A stretch of DNA of 64,000 nt from NCBI GenBank assembly GCA_947246015.1, contig CAMXQE010000012.1, forward strand, positions 28,495 through 92,494, given 5' to 3'. Below are positions 25,072 to 34,569 of this stretch, one piece after another. The number at the start of each line of letters is the position of its first letter. Positions within the stretch are counted from its first letter, which is position 1. A model generated the notes under the pieces. The model searched no databases. It was not told where the DNA came from and worked only from the letters and a program-made list of their open reading frames with translations. A program made the position numbers and the translations under genes. This DNA is from an uncultured Lachnospiraceae bacterium. GTDB taxonomy: Bacteria; Bacillota; Clostridia; Lachnospirales; Lachnospiraceae.

Positions 25072-26517
25072 TCAAAGAATATATTCACTATAGATATCTA
25101 CATTCATAACTTCTGCAAAGCGTATACGCCAAAGCTGATTTCTAATCCCCCTGTTTACATTCCACATGCTCATTGCATCTCTCCCGATTGTACTCTCAGG
25201 AAAACTGTTTTCCCAACGCCAACCTTTCAAGAACATCTCCTGAAGTTCCCTTCTGGTAAAATTCAGACAGCTTACATATGGATAACCATATTTTTTTTGG
25301 TAAGGCGCTGATATTAAAGAAATGCGCATGCGGTCAAACACGGAAAAATATTCTTCATGCAAATTGTAGACCGGCTTTAGGTCAAATCCCGATACCGATA
25401 CCCCCTTATTTTTCGGCTGTTTTCCATGACGAGTTGTCTCCAATAAAGAATCATGAAATGCTATGCCTAATTTATCACAAATCATCGTAAATTCATCTTT
25501 AGGGTGAAGTTTTAAATCTTCAAAACTTACCGTAAATTCATCCCAGTATTCATATTCTTCTCTATTATAATATACTTCCAAATCCATATCACATAATATA
25601 CCAAATGCCACCACCCAACTCCATTCTCCATGAAAACGAATGTTATCAATAAGAGACCCAGCAGTCATATATCTGTTCCTCACTGTAGCTAATGTATAAC
25701 CATGTACACTTTTATCACTCAACCAATGCGCACATTCCCTCACCCACTTGCGATTATAATTATGCATTTCCCAGTAAATGACCATATTCTTTAAATCTGC
25801 TGCTTCTCTTCCAAACATTGCTTCATATGCGACATGAAACATAACAAATAATTCCTGTGATGTGAAATTATTACCTAAACCTAATAGTTCCTCCATTTTC
25901 CGATTAAATATATTTCTTTTGGACTCTTCTGCAAACAAATCTCCTTCAATCCCGCTCTCACCCTCATACATCTTCCAAAAGGCTGGCAAAATATTCTCCG
26001 CTCTCTCCTCTGCCAAACGGACACAGATTAAATATAGGTGATTATTAAAAAAACCACCCTCTTGAATCATCATAATGCGAGGATGCCCCTCTAAACACTG
26101 TCTTACCAGATTATTTCCACTACGCGCAGGAATCGCGCCTAATACTATACCCATAGGACGTAATTCTTCTTTTACATATTTTTCCGTATTCCTTTCTAAA
26201 TGAATATTTTTATATATATAAGAAAAATAATCCGTATAATTATGTATATGATACTCCTTTAACTTCTCAATATAAATCTCATTTTTATTCCTCGCCTCTT
26301 CTGATGTATGCTCCAAATAATCAGTATATTGAGGAACTACCAATAAACAAACATCTCTATCCGTTATTTCCGACCGCGATACTTGCGGCATTTGCAGCCT
26401 CTCTAACTTCTCCGCATTTTCCTCCAGTATATCCCAATAACCTATCCTGTCAGTTCCATTCTGCTTCCACCATGCATAGAACCGACTACACAAATACGGA
26501 TCTCCTGTCAAAATCAA
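25072..26517 (-). CDS. Sulfotransferase-like protein, C-terminal half split off by a poly-G frameshift
   Basis: 481 residues. Near residue 130 GAIPARSGNNLVRQ matches the PAPS-binding 5'-PSB loop (PRSGTT type), followed by EGHPRIMMIQE as in GxxxHP of sulfotransferases. The C-terminal end is FTRRELQEMFLKGWRWE. It aligns along its full length with the C-terminal part of the intact paralogue at 28983-31433. The apparent TTG start has no ribosome binding site. Adding one G at 26638-26645 joins it in frame with the upstream gene to give a single chain of 841 residues. So this is very likely the second half of a switched-off gene. Confidence 0.75.
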   Translation of the reverse strand: MILTGDPYLCSRFYAWWKQNGTDRIGYWDILEENAEKLERLQMPQVSRSEITDRDVCLLVVPQYTDYLEHTSEEARNKNEIYIEKLKEYHIHNYTDYFSYIYKNIHLERNTEKYVKEELRPMGIVLGAIPARSGNNLVRQCLEGHPRIMMIQEGGFFNNHLYLICVRLAEERAENILPAFWKMYEGESGIEGDLFAEESKRNIFNRKMEELLGLGNNFTSQELFVMFHVAYEAMFGREAADLKNMVIYWEMHNYNRKWVRECAHWLSDKSVHGYTLATVRNRYMTAGSLIDNIRFHGEWSWVVAFGILCDMDLEVYYNREEYEYWDEFTVSFEDLKLHPKDEFTMICDKLGIAFHDSLLETTRHGKQPKNKGVSVSGFDLKPVYNLHEEYFSVFDRMRISLISAPYQKKYGYPYVSCLNFTRRELQEMFLKGWRWENSFPESTIGRDAMSMWNVNRGIRNQLWRIRFAEVMNVDIYSEYIL

Positions 26518-26573
26518 TTTATACCGCTTCAGTATATTTTCAAGGTTGTTCCATGGTACTTCTATATAATCCC

Positions 26574-27596
26574 TTAACAGAAAATACTGCCTATTCCTTT
26601 TATAACCGGCATAATCATAGGCATCAACATTTCCGAACCCCCCCCGCTATGTTTGGACTCACATTCTATAAATACCGGAGCATTATACTGTTCTCTTATT
26701 TTGTCCAAACTCAATACCGGTCTTCCCAACAGCGTTCTCCCTGCACAGCCCTCATCCCATGCACAAAAAGCGCAGATATCAATACCGTTCGCCAACAGCA
26801 AATCATATCCGTCCTGAGCTTTGGTATTTTTTCCAACAATAATAATTTCATTCGTTTCTTTTAGTCTTTTTATTAAAGTATTAAAATCCCCATCCGCATC
26901 CGTTATCCTACCCGCTTTGATGTTTGCCTCGTAAATCTCATCCACACATTCAAATTCCACAGAAGAACTTCTAGACTGCTCCTCTTCCAGACTACTACTC
27001 TTCGGATGGACTCCTTCCGCCCATATTTCATAATTCCGATAATTCAGCATGGTATGTTTCTCATCCATGTACAACTCCTGCCACAGTTCCCCTTCCGTAT
27101 TAACAGGAATCCCCTGTTGGGTGAGATATTCAGCCATTTCCCATGCTAACTCATTAAAGCCATGAATGGTGACGCCATCATATTCCGGTTTCAAATCCTT
27201 AAAACCCAATGCATCCTCACAGCTTTCCAGTTCATGCAACATCCTTATTTCCCTGTCAGCTTCTTCGTCCTGATATGCAAAGCAAATCAACTGCCCACTC
27301 CTACTTAATACCGGAAACACCACCACCTCTCCAAATATACTTTTATGTCCTATAAAATATTTATGACAGACTGCCCAAACCGTTTCATCCAAAACTGCAT
27401 ATTTCTTTTGTATACACTCCTGCAGAACCGGGCTTCCTAAAAGAGAAGTATAACTAATTATTCCAAGATATTTCTCTCCATCCATGACACACACCAGTTC
27501 ATCTTTATGTCCTTTTAGAAAATAATGAAGCAATTCACTTCTGGTAATGTCCCCATACGCCACACTATACACTTCTTTATCGCAAAACCGTATCAT
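26574..27596 (-). CDS. N-terminal half of a phase-variable sulfotransferase-like protein
   Basis: 340 residues ending in out-of-frame sequence after residue 318. Residues 10-60 (SVAYGDITRSELLHYFLKGH to LGIISYTSLLG) look like a CBS-type segment that is absent from the paralogue. Two Rossmann-like domains follow: one around 145-170 (VTIHGFNELAW) and one around 255-310 (EIIIVGKNTKAQDGYDLL, then GRTLLGRPVLS). Up to SKHSGGG it parallels the paralogue at 28983-31433. With nine instead of eight Gs translation would continue through 25072. In the present state it would make only this truncated protein. Confidence 0.75.
   Translation of the reverse strand: MIRFCDKEVYSVAYGDITRSELLHYFLKGHKDELVCVMDGEKYLGIISYTSLLGSPVLQECIQKKYAVLDETVWAVCHKYFIGHKSIFGEVVVFPVLSRSGQLICFAYQDEEADREIRMLHELESCEDALGFKDLKPEYDGVTIHGFNELAWEMAEYLTQQGIPVNTEGELWQELYMDEKHTMLNYRNYEIWAEGVHPKSSSLEEEQSRSSSVEFECVDEIYEANIKAGRITDADGDFNTLIKRLKETNEIIIVGKNTKAQDGYDLLLANGIDICAFCAWDEGCAGRTLLGRPVLSLDKIREQYNAPVFIECESKHSGGGSEMLMPMIMPVIKGIGSIFC
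26638..26645 (-). repeat. G8 tract, phase-variation site
   Basis: Eight consecutive Gs on the coding (minus) strand. G8 gives SGGGSEML and an early stop; G9 gives SGGGFGNVDAYDYAGYKRNR, which matches SAWGFGAVDLNDYEGYKRNR of the paralogue. Confidence 0.85.
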
Positions 27597-27608
27597 ATAT
27601 ATTCTCCT

Positions 27609-28980
27609 TCACAATTTCAATGTCCTTCTTGTATTTCTACGTATTCCATCCAACTCCTCCATAGAAATCCCCATCATATCTGCAGTCCTTTTTCTCTTTT
27701 CATAAGTTGAAAAATTAATTCTATCCCATTCATATGCCCTCAAAATACTCATATCACGCGCTGTAAATTCATCCGTTTCTATCATACCATTTCTCCAGTT
27801 AATGTTTTCTGAATCAAATCCTTCAACCAATGCATTTTGCTCTTTTGCCATCTGGTATAGACGGGTATCTGGCAATGGAACTGCATTAAATAATTTTATG
27901 TAATCTGCTCCCAAATCTTCTGCAAATTTAATTGTCTGCCTTATCTCTTCCCAAGTCTCCCCTGGAAATCCTACAATAAAATTAGCAGCAACGTAAATAT
28001 TTTCCTGCTTCAGCTTTTTAACCACTGCAACAGCCTTTTCCAATTTTAAAGGTTTTTGTATCACATCATGCAGTATCCGCTCCGTTCCTGATTCAACTGC
28101 AATATCTACATAAATACAACCACTCTTATGCATTAATTCAATCAGTTCATCATCAAGCAGAAAGGCTGCCGTTGCAATCATTTTCCATGGAATGTTGTAT
28201 TTCTTTAACCCCTCAAAAATTCTGATTGCCCTTTTTCTGTCTGTAAGCAGATTATCATCATCGAAAATCAATGACTTTATATGGTAAGTATTAATAAGCC
28301 AATCAATCTCCTTCAATACATTTTCTGCGCTTCGCGGCCTGAATTTCCTTCCGGCAATTTTATCCACTTGACAAAAACAGCAATTATAGGGGCATCCCCT
28401 TGATGTTAAAATCCTTGCATACGGATATGCCGCAGGTCCATCCAGACTTTTCCGTTCAGCCTTCATAGCATACTGAGAATAATCAATAAGATGATATGCC
28501 GGTAATGGATATTTATCTAAATCGGTGATTAGTTCCGAATGTCCTCCTTCTATATCATATGTCCATACACCCTTTGGCATTGTTTTTCTTTCACCATTAA
28601 TAAAATGTATTAGCTGCGGCAACATTTCTTCACCTTCACCGCACATAACATAATCATAGTTCCTGTCCTTTACATTTTCCCGCGGATTGGCCGTAGCATG
28701 TACCCCTCCTAACCCGGTTATGATATTTGGGTCAATACTTTTTACAATTTTTGCCGCCATATGGCCTGTATACCCATAAAAATCCATCAAAACACTAATA
28801 CCCACAAAATCAGGTTTTTCTTCCCTTATCCTGGCCTCAAACTGTTCTATACTTAAGCTTTCTGCCAGGGCATCAATCACTTTAATCTTATATCTGTTTT
28901 CCTGTTCCAAAACTGCTGCTAATAAACACAAATTATATGGTATAAAATGCCATAATATTCCCGCATTCCCCCCCCCCCAT
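27609..28980 (-). CDS. B12-binding radical SAM enzyme, out of frame with its ATG
   Basis: The open part from TTG 28931 gives 440 residues. In the frame upstream of that TTG, the triplets after the preceding TAA encode WHFIPYN, the usual start of the B12-binding domain, followed by LCLLAAVLEQ. Then come GLGGVHATANP, GEGEEMLPQL and the cluster motif CPYNCCFC (CxxxCxxC). The only ATG, at 28980, is followed by a G11 tract and is out of frame by one; with G10 (or G13) a protein of 456 residues would be read from it. The ATG lies 2 nt after the stop of the sulfotransferase gene. Such enzymes do methylations or ring chemistry on glycans and lipids; the substrate here is unknown. Confidence 0.75.
28968..28978 (-). 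repeat. G11 tract at the start codon of the radical SAM gene
   Basis: Eleven Gs, the first being the G of ATG at 28978-28980. With 10 or 13 Gs the ATG is in frame; with 11, as here, the frame from ATG ends after about 15 codons. Confidence 0.85.
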
Positions 28981-28982
28981 TC

Positions 28983-31433
28983 TTATTTTCCGCATCCCAA
29001 TTGTAATTCGGAATCACCAATACAATTTTCCGTATCATAACATACCTCCATTATTTCTATAAAACGAATCTGCCAAAGCATAAATCCAAAACGTTCCTTC
29101 CTATACCAAATGTTTATTTCATCTTCCACTTTCTCCATCTCCGGCAATTTCTCCCATCGAAACTCTTTCAAAAACATTTCCTGCAGTTCCCGCCTGCTAA
29201 AATCCAAACATCTCACATATGAATATCCATATTTTTTTTGAAACGGTCCGTCAAGCAAACATAAACGCATCCTGTCAAAACTGCTAAAGTATTCCTCATA
29301 TTGCTTATATATGGGTTCCAACCCAAATCCTGTTGTATCCCCTACTATGTTCCGATAATACGCCGTCTGTCCATGACATGTCGTCTGCAGCATGACATGC
29401 TCAAAAGAAATCCCCAGCCATCTGCATAGCTCAGATAACTCTTTCTCCGGACTGCTTTTTAAATCCTCAAACCTTATAACCCGTTCCTTCCAATTTTTAT
29501 ATATCTTTCTCTTTTCCTGTCGCCAATCATGACTTCCCATACTGCCCCACAAAACATTCCAGCGGGCCCCTGCATAAAAATCTGTACGGATACCTGAACC
29601 GGCACGCATGTATGCATTGCGCACTGTACGCAGAAGAAATCCTTCTACATTTTCACTGCCCAGCCAGTATGACCATTCTCTTACTAATTCCCTGTCCCAT
29701 TGATGCGGTTCCCAGTAAATAATGGTATTTTCCAAATCCAATATTTCTCTTCCGTACATGGACTCATAAGCAAGATGAAACATTACGAACAGTTCCTGCG
29801 AAGTGAAACAATCATTCAGCCCCAGCAGTTCCTCCATCTTCCGGTCAAACTTCTCTTTATCCGGAAAAAATGCCGTTACTGCTTTCTCTCCGGCCTCCCG
29901 TCTAAATAAATGCCAGAATCCAGATAATATATCAGTAGCATGTTCTTCCGCCAAACGTATGCAAATGGAATATAAATTATTGTTAAAATAATTAACCTCC
30001 TGTATCAAAAGGATTTGCGGATGCCCTGAAAAACTATGCCTGACCAGTGTATTTCCACTATGAGGCGGTATCGCCCCAAGCAATATTCTGGCTGGACGCA
30101 ATTCCCTTCTTCCATACTTTAATTCTTGGGTATCTAAATGAATACATTTAAACATATCAGAATAATAATCCGTATAGTCATGTATCCCATATGCATATAA
30201 TTTTTCTACATATTCATTATGCCTATTTGCAGTCTCCGAAGTAATATGAAACTTACTGTCGTATTCCGGCACAATCAGCAGGCAGATACTTTCCATACCC
30301 CCCCCCATTTCAATGCCATCTATTCTCGGCACTTGCAGTTTTTCTGTTCCCCATAAATTCTCCTTCAGGATATCCCAATATCCTATTCCCTCTGTTCTGA
30401 ATCCATGCTCCATCCACCATCGATAAAACCGGTTGCATAAGAACATATCTCCCGTCAGGATGATAGTTCGCCCTTGCATCATGCGGAAAATATTCATCAG
30501 ATTATTTTCAGGCACTTCTAAATAATCCCTTAACAAAAAGTATCTCCTGTTTCTTTTGTACCCTTCATAATCATTCAAATCAACGGCTCCAAATCCCCAT
30601 GCACTATATTTCTCACCACACTCCAGAATGACAGCCTCCGAAAACCGTTCTTCAATCTCTATTTTTTTTAAAACTGGCTTGCCAAATAGACTTGTCCTTC
30701 CTTCCCGTCTTGCTTTTTCAGACAGAAACGCACATATATCCAAACCATTTGACAATAGCCAGTCATAAGCCTCCTGCGCTTTCGTACCGACTCCTCTTAT
30801 AATAATTTCCTTTTTGTTCTTCAGCTTTCTGATTAATTCATTGACATCTCCATCTGCATTTTTTATTTTTCCGGCTTTAATATTCGCCTCATAAATTTCA
30901 TCAACACATTCAAATTCAACCGAAGCGCTTCTCAGCCGTTCCTGATATACATCATTTCTCTTCTGGTGAACCCCTTCTGCCCATATCTCATAGGTCTGTC
31001 CATCCGCCACCTCTTGCGATTCCCATTTACCAATCTCATGCCAAAAATTCCCTTCTACATGAACCGTAATTCCCTGCTTTTGAAGATATATCGCAAAATA
31101 ATAAGCAAGCTCATTGCATCCATGAATCAAAACCTCAGAATAACCCGGAGTACAATCATGGAAATTTAACGCCCCCTCACATTCTTCCAGTTCGTGCAGC
31201 ATCCGTAATTCCCTATTGGCTTCCGCATCCTGCCACGCAAAACAAACAAGTTCATGTCTTTTATTCAATACTGGAAGTAAAACGATACTGCCGTCAGAAG
31301 ATTTATGTTTTGCAAAATACTTCCTTCCCTCTTCCCATACCTTTTCATCTAAAAATACATATTCCTTTTGCATATCCTCTTTTTGGCTTTTATTTTGCGT
31401 CTCAAAAATCTTTTTACTGCAAAAACGTATCAT
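28983..31433 (-). CDS. Large sulfotransferase-like protein with Rossmann domains
   Basis: 816 residues from ATG 31433, chosen because the paralogue also begins MIRFC and GGAGG lies 11 nt upstream; a longer frame reaches 31499. Order: about 80 residues without the CBS-like insert, a Rossmann-like segment (VLIHGCNELAY), a second one (EIIIRGVGTKAQEAYDWLL, then FGKPVL), a linker with a G9 tract near residue 377, then the sulfotransferase-like domain with GAIPPHSGNTLVRH near residue 455 and SGHPQILLIQE. The C-terminus is FSRRELQEMFLKEFRWE. It should transfer sulfuryl groups from PAPS, made by the sat/cysC pair downstream, to a surface glycan. PAPS use is inferred from the loop and the neighbours. 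Confidence 0.75.
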   Translation of the reverse strand: MIRFCSKKIFETQNKSQKEDMQKEYVFLDEKVWEEGRKYFAKHKSSDGSIVLLPVLNKRHELVCFAWQDAEANRELRMLHELEECEGALNFHDCTPGYSEVLIHGCNELAYYFAIYLQKQGITVHVEGNFWHEIGKWESQEVADGQTYEIWAEGVHQKRNDVYQERLRSASVEFECVDEIYEANIKAGKIKNADGDVNELIRKLKNKKEIIIRGVGTKAQEAYDWLLSNGLDICAFLSEKARREGRTSLFGKPVLKKIEIEERFSEAVILECGEKYSAWGFGAVDLNDYEGYKRNRRYFLLRDYLEVPENNLMNIFRMMQGRTIILTGDMFLCNRFYRWWMEHGFRTEGIGYWDILKENLWGTEKLQVPRIDGIEMGGGMESICLLIVPEYDSKFHITSETANRHNEYVEKLYAYGIHDYTDYYSDMFKCIHLDTQELKYGRRELRPARILLGAIPPHSGNTLVRHSFSGHPQILLIQEVNYFNNNLYSICIRLAEEHATDILSGFWHLFRREAGEKAVTAFFPDKEKFDRKMEELLGLNDCFTSQELFVMFHLAYESMYGREILDLENTIIYWEPHQWDRELVREWSYWLGSENVEGFLLRTVRNAYMRAGSGIRTDFYAGARWNVLWGSMGSHDWRQEKRKIYKNWKERVIRFEDLKSSPEKELSELCRWLGISFEHVMLQTTCHGQTAYYRNIVGDTTGFGLEPIYKQYEEYFSSFDRMRLCLLDGPFQKKYGYSYVRCLDFSRRELQEMFLKEFRWEKLPEMEKVEDEINIWYRKERFGFMLWQIRFIEIMEVCYDTENCIGDSELQLGCGK
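30298..30306 (-). repeat. G9 tract inside the intact sulfotransferase-like gene
   Basis: Nine Gs reading MGGGME in frame. The paralogue has no G-run at the matching position (SEITDRDVCLL), so the tract is an addition. Gain or loss of one G would cut the protein at about residue 380. Confidence 0.8.
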
Positions 31434-31456
31434 TTTACTTCCATCCTCCCAATTAT

Positions 31457-31933
31457 TTATACCTGATATAATATATCTTCCAACGAAAGAATCGGACAAT
31501 CCATCTTAGCCCCCAAAGCTTCCTCAATTTCATCAAAGAAAGTAATAGAAGTAACCACAACTGCATCTACTTCCTCTAAATCATCATCCGGTGTAACCAT
31601 CAAAAAATCCGCATATATTTTATCCGCATTTTTATCAATACCATATTTTATCTCCACGCCACTTCCCTGTAGTTCTTCTGCCAAGGTTTCCCCTGCATAA
31701 TGCATACCATATATAGCAATTTTCTTATATCCTTCCTGTTCAAAATAGGAAGCCAGATTCTTCCCCTCCTGCTTTACTTTTACCCATTGGTTCATCATTA
31801 AAAACAGCGCCAGATGTTTATCCGATTTTTTATGATTCTCCTTCACTTTACTGCCCAGCATCCCACTTACTGCTGTTACGCCTGCTGCTGCTCCTCCTAT
31901 TGCCGATATTATCCCTATCATTCCTTTTCGCAT
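31457..31933 (-). CDS. Membrane-anchored single Rossmann-domain protein
   Basis: 158 residues. A glycine-rich hydrophobic helix (residues 4-27, GIISAIGGAAAGVTAVSGML) is followed by a helical linker and a Rossmann-like domain from about residue 70: KIAIYGMHYAGETLAEEL, then YGIDKNADKIYADF and DAVVVTSITFFDEIEEALG. The same small domain is fused to many enzymes in this operon; here it stands alone with a membrane anchor. No catalytic residues are seen, so a nucleotide-sugar-sensing or docking role is possible. Confidence 0.6.
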   Translation of the reverse strand: MRKGMIGIISAIGGAAAGVTAVSGMLGSKVKENHKKSDKHLALFLMMNQWVKVKQEGKNLASYFEQEGYKKIAIYGMHYAGETLAEELQGSGVEIKYGIDKNADKIYADFLMVTPDDDLEEVDAVVVTSITFFDEIEEALGAKMDCPILSLEDILYQV

Positions 31934-31971
31934 AACTATCTTCTCCTTTCAAAATTGCATTTTCTTCCAGT

Positions 31972-33180
31972 TTATTCGCTTTTATCTGCTTTTAAGCTAT
32001 TCCAAACTACATGCCCTATCCCTTTATTCTCTCTAATTCTACTTTTTCTATCATCCTCCTCTACAATATTTATAAAATCATCTAAAGTTCCAAAATCATC
32101 ACTTTCAATACACGTTTCCTTTCCTGTAAGATTTTCTTTCATAACTTCATACAAATAGAAAACCTCTTTTTCTGACACCAATAATTCCCAACCAAATATA
32201 TGCTTAGTACTCTTATCATAAACTAACAACATATTACCCGCTTGTGGATATAACAAAACTTTATCTTTATATATACTATACTTCGCATGCACTGGCCAAC
32301 CGAGAAACCGATTATCAACCAGCCGGAACCCCTTCGGATATTCAATTGGATTGCCAATTGTTTTCCTATTTTTATCAATCCTCAGTATATTCTTTAAGAA
32401 AAGATTTAATACTAAAATCTCATCCTCCAGAAAAATCAACTTTACATAAGGAATCTGCCCTGCATACTTTCTATCTCTCCACTCTGCACTTTCGTTGGTA
32501 TATACTTGCAATGTATCATTTTCCATATCCCATTCATAAATATTGGTTGACTCTACTGGCAATATCCAATAATGATTTCCATCAAAACACATGGAAAACG
32601 GTTTTATCCCTTCTAAAGTTTTAGAAAAAACAATCTGTTTTGTATCCAAATTTACATTTATAAATGTGCTGCCGCCATATCTGCCAATCAATACACAGTC
32701 CTTATTATCATAAATTATAAGATTGCCTGAACAAAAAAAATCCGGCTCAAACAAAGAACTCAATTCTTTGTCCTTTTTTATCTGTTGGCTATGCAGATTA
32801 AATACATATACTCCCTTTCCCAGTTCGTGTGGAAATATATATATATCATTTTTCCATTTTACTATACCCGATATATTTACAAAACCAGTATCATAATCAG
32901 GGAAAGGAATTATTTGTTCTTGCTTTTTTATAAGATCATACTTCATAATAGCATTAGCATCATTAGGGAAAAAATAAATAGCATTATTATAAGCCACCCC
33001 CCCATTTAATGACAGCCTCCCCGCATTGCTTTCCCTGATAGAAAACTTATGTACAAAATGGATTGTCATATCTTCTATATCTAAACAGAAAATCCCATTA
33101 AATGCTATATTAAAGAAATATATCCTATTTTCTATCTGACAAATGCTGCCAACCTTTAAATGCGTCTTTACATCTTTCAT
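31972..33180 (-). CDS. Beta-propeller-like hypothetical protein
   Basis: 402 residues made of repeated short strands of the kind IYFFPNDANAIMKYDL, IYIFPHELGKGVYVFNL and HYWILPVESTNIYEWDM, each about 45-50 residues apart, suggesting a six- to seven-bladed propeller. No signal peptide. A G7 run (32997-33003) codes NGGV. It overlaps the upstream TIGR04372 gene by 4 nt (ATGA). I do not recognise a family. A binding or scaffold function is the modest guess; in glycan loci such proteins can be lyases or recognition modules. Confidence 0.55.
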   Translation of the reverse strand: MKDVKTHLKVGSICQIENRIYFFNIAFNGIFCLDIEDMTIHFVHKFSIRESNAGRLSLNGGVAYNNAIYFFPNDANAIMKYDLIKKQEQIIPFPDYDTGFVNISGIVKWKNDIYIFPHELGKGVYVFNLHSQQIKKDKELSSLFEPDFFCSGNLIIYDNKDCVLIGRYGGSTFINVNLDTKQIVFSKTLEGIKPFSMCFDGNHYWILPVESTNIYEWDMENDTLQVYTNESAEWRDRKYAGQIPYVKLIFLEDEILVLNLFLKNILRIDKNRKTIGNPIEYPKGFRLVDNRFLGWPVHAKYSIYKDKVLLYPQAGNMLLVYDKSTKHIFGWELLVSEKEVFYLYEVMKENLTGKETCIESDDFGTLDDFINIVEEDDRKSRIRENKGIGHVVWNSLKADKSE

Positions 33181-34544
33181 ACATTATTCTCCAATAGTGA
33201 ATCATCCACATCCAACAAATATCTGTTTTTCTTTAAAAAACTGTAACTCATTTTATGGAAAGGCATCATATACCCCTTACACTTTCTTCTAGGCAATACA
33301 TATGTATGTTTGTTTTTCCATGAATCCATAATAAGATGATATTTTTTCATATCCTCCTCTTCTTCCGCACTTATTACCCAGCATCCGTCTATCCGCTCAT
33401 TCATCTCCTTTGTCGCTTCCAAAATTTCATCTTCCGTGTTGTTTTCCAAAATAATCCCTCTTTTTCTGAATCTTGAATTATACATATCACATTCATTAGA
33501 AGCATCAAGTATCTCGTATAAATTTAAATATCTCTTTTCTTTTTGGGAATAATACTTTTTAATAATGTACATATCAAATCCTGTATTTGGACATGATTCA
33601 AATCCATAGCATATAGGTACCATATTTGTCATAAGCATGGGGCATCCCCAAAAACCCGCGATGGCAGGCAATCCAGAATCTGACCCTAAAATAAATTTAC
33701 TCTTTGACAATAAATAAAAATCCATTAACTCATCGTAGTAATTATTAGCATAATCTATCACACCGGGAATATTGCATTTTCTAATTTCATATTTACCCAT
33801 TCTGACTGATTGAATCCCCAAGCTTTCCATATAAAGGCAGGCCTTTTTGTAAGAGTTAATATCGCAATCACGGCAAGAGGTATCCTTTGCCAAAGCCTCA
33901 GCCCAATCAAGCTCCTTCGCTCTATTTTCCCTTGCGTGCAAACAAATAAATTCATTCCTTATCCCCATTTGTTTCATTTTCGGTTCTGCCTCTTTAATCT
34001 GCTTTTCTGTAAATGGCAGCAGGGGTTTTCCAATCTGAACCGGAAAATATTCAGATTTTCTTGCATAATATTGGTGGAACGCTCTTTTATCAATCATCTC
34101 TGCATGCTTCGCCAGCACATAAGCCCAAAAATCTATATTAGATTTTGTTACAAAATACAAATCTCTTCCAAACAACTCTAATATTTTTTCATTATATATT
34201 CCGCCTGTATAAGCTTCATAAAAAATAGGAAGAACTACATTAAGTATGCTTTTATCCTCTTTTTCAAAATCTCTCCTCATCAAAAACAGACGTGGGATAG
34301 TTTCTCCAATCGAAACAAACTCCACGCCTACAATCCTTATCTTTTCAAACTTCGTGCAAAGTTTTCTCCACCTTTTTTCATACTTCTTTCTATATAATAT
34401 AAAATTTTTCTTAAATTCCAGCATAGAAAGATACCTGCCAAATTTCTTTATATAATATCTTTCTTTATCGTCTTTCCTAAGCCTTGTTTTATACTCTAAA
34501 ATATCATTTAACAAATAATTATTTTTCATTATTTCTATATCCAT
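33177..34544 (-). CDS. TIGR04372-family glycosyltransferase
   Basis: 455 residues. The middle has ICLHARENRAKELDW, then RDCDINSYKKACLYMESLGI and VRMGK, then DLMDFYLLSKSKFILGSDSG. These are the signature blocks of TIGR04372 proteins, a GT-B-like family found in O-antigen and capsule loci. The first 110 residues are basic and helical. It overlaps the next gene by 4 nt. Donor and acceptor are unknown. Confidence 0.75.
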   Translation of the reverse strand: MDIEIMKNNYLLNDILEYKTRLRKDDKERYYIKKFGRYLSMLEFKKNFILYRKKYEKRWRKLCTKFEKIRIVGVEFVSIGETIPRLFLMRRDFEKEDKSILNVVLPIFYEAYTGGIYNEKILELFGRDLYFVTKSNIDFWAYVLAKHAEMIDKRAFHQYYARKSEYFPVQIGKPLLPFTEKQIKEAEPKMKQMGIRNEFICLHARENRAKELDWAEALAKDTSCRDCDINSYKKACLYMESLGIQSVRMGKYEIRKCNIPGVIDYANNYYDELMDFYLLSKSKFILGSDSGLPAIAGFWGCPMLMTNMVPICYGFESCPNTGFDMYIIKKYYSQKEKRYLNLYEILDASNECDMYNSRFRKRGIILENNTEDEILEATKEMNERIDGCWVISAEEEEDMKKYHLIMDSWKNKHTYVLPRRKCKGYMMPFHKMSYSFLKKNRYLLDVDDSLLENNV

Positions 34545-34569
34545 CCCTTTTCTTCAGCTAAAACATATT

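Noticed and set aside
32997..33003. G7 run in the propeller gene as a fourth switch
   Set aside because: Seven Gs coding NGGV is short and in frame; without variation data it is not convincing.
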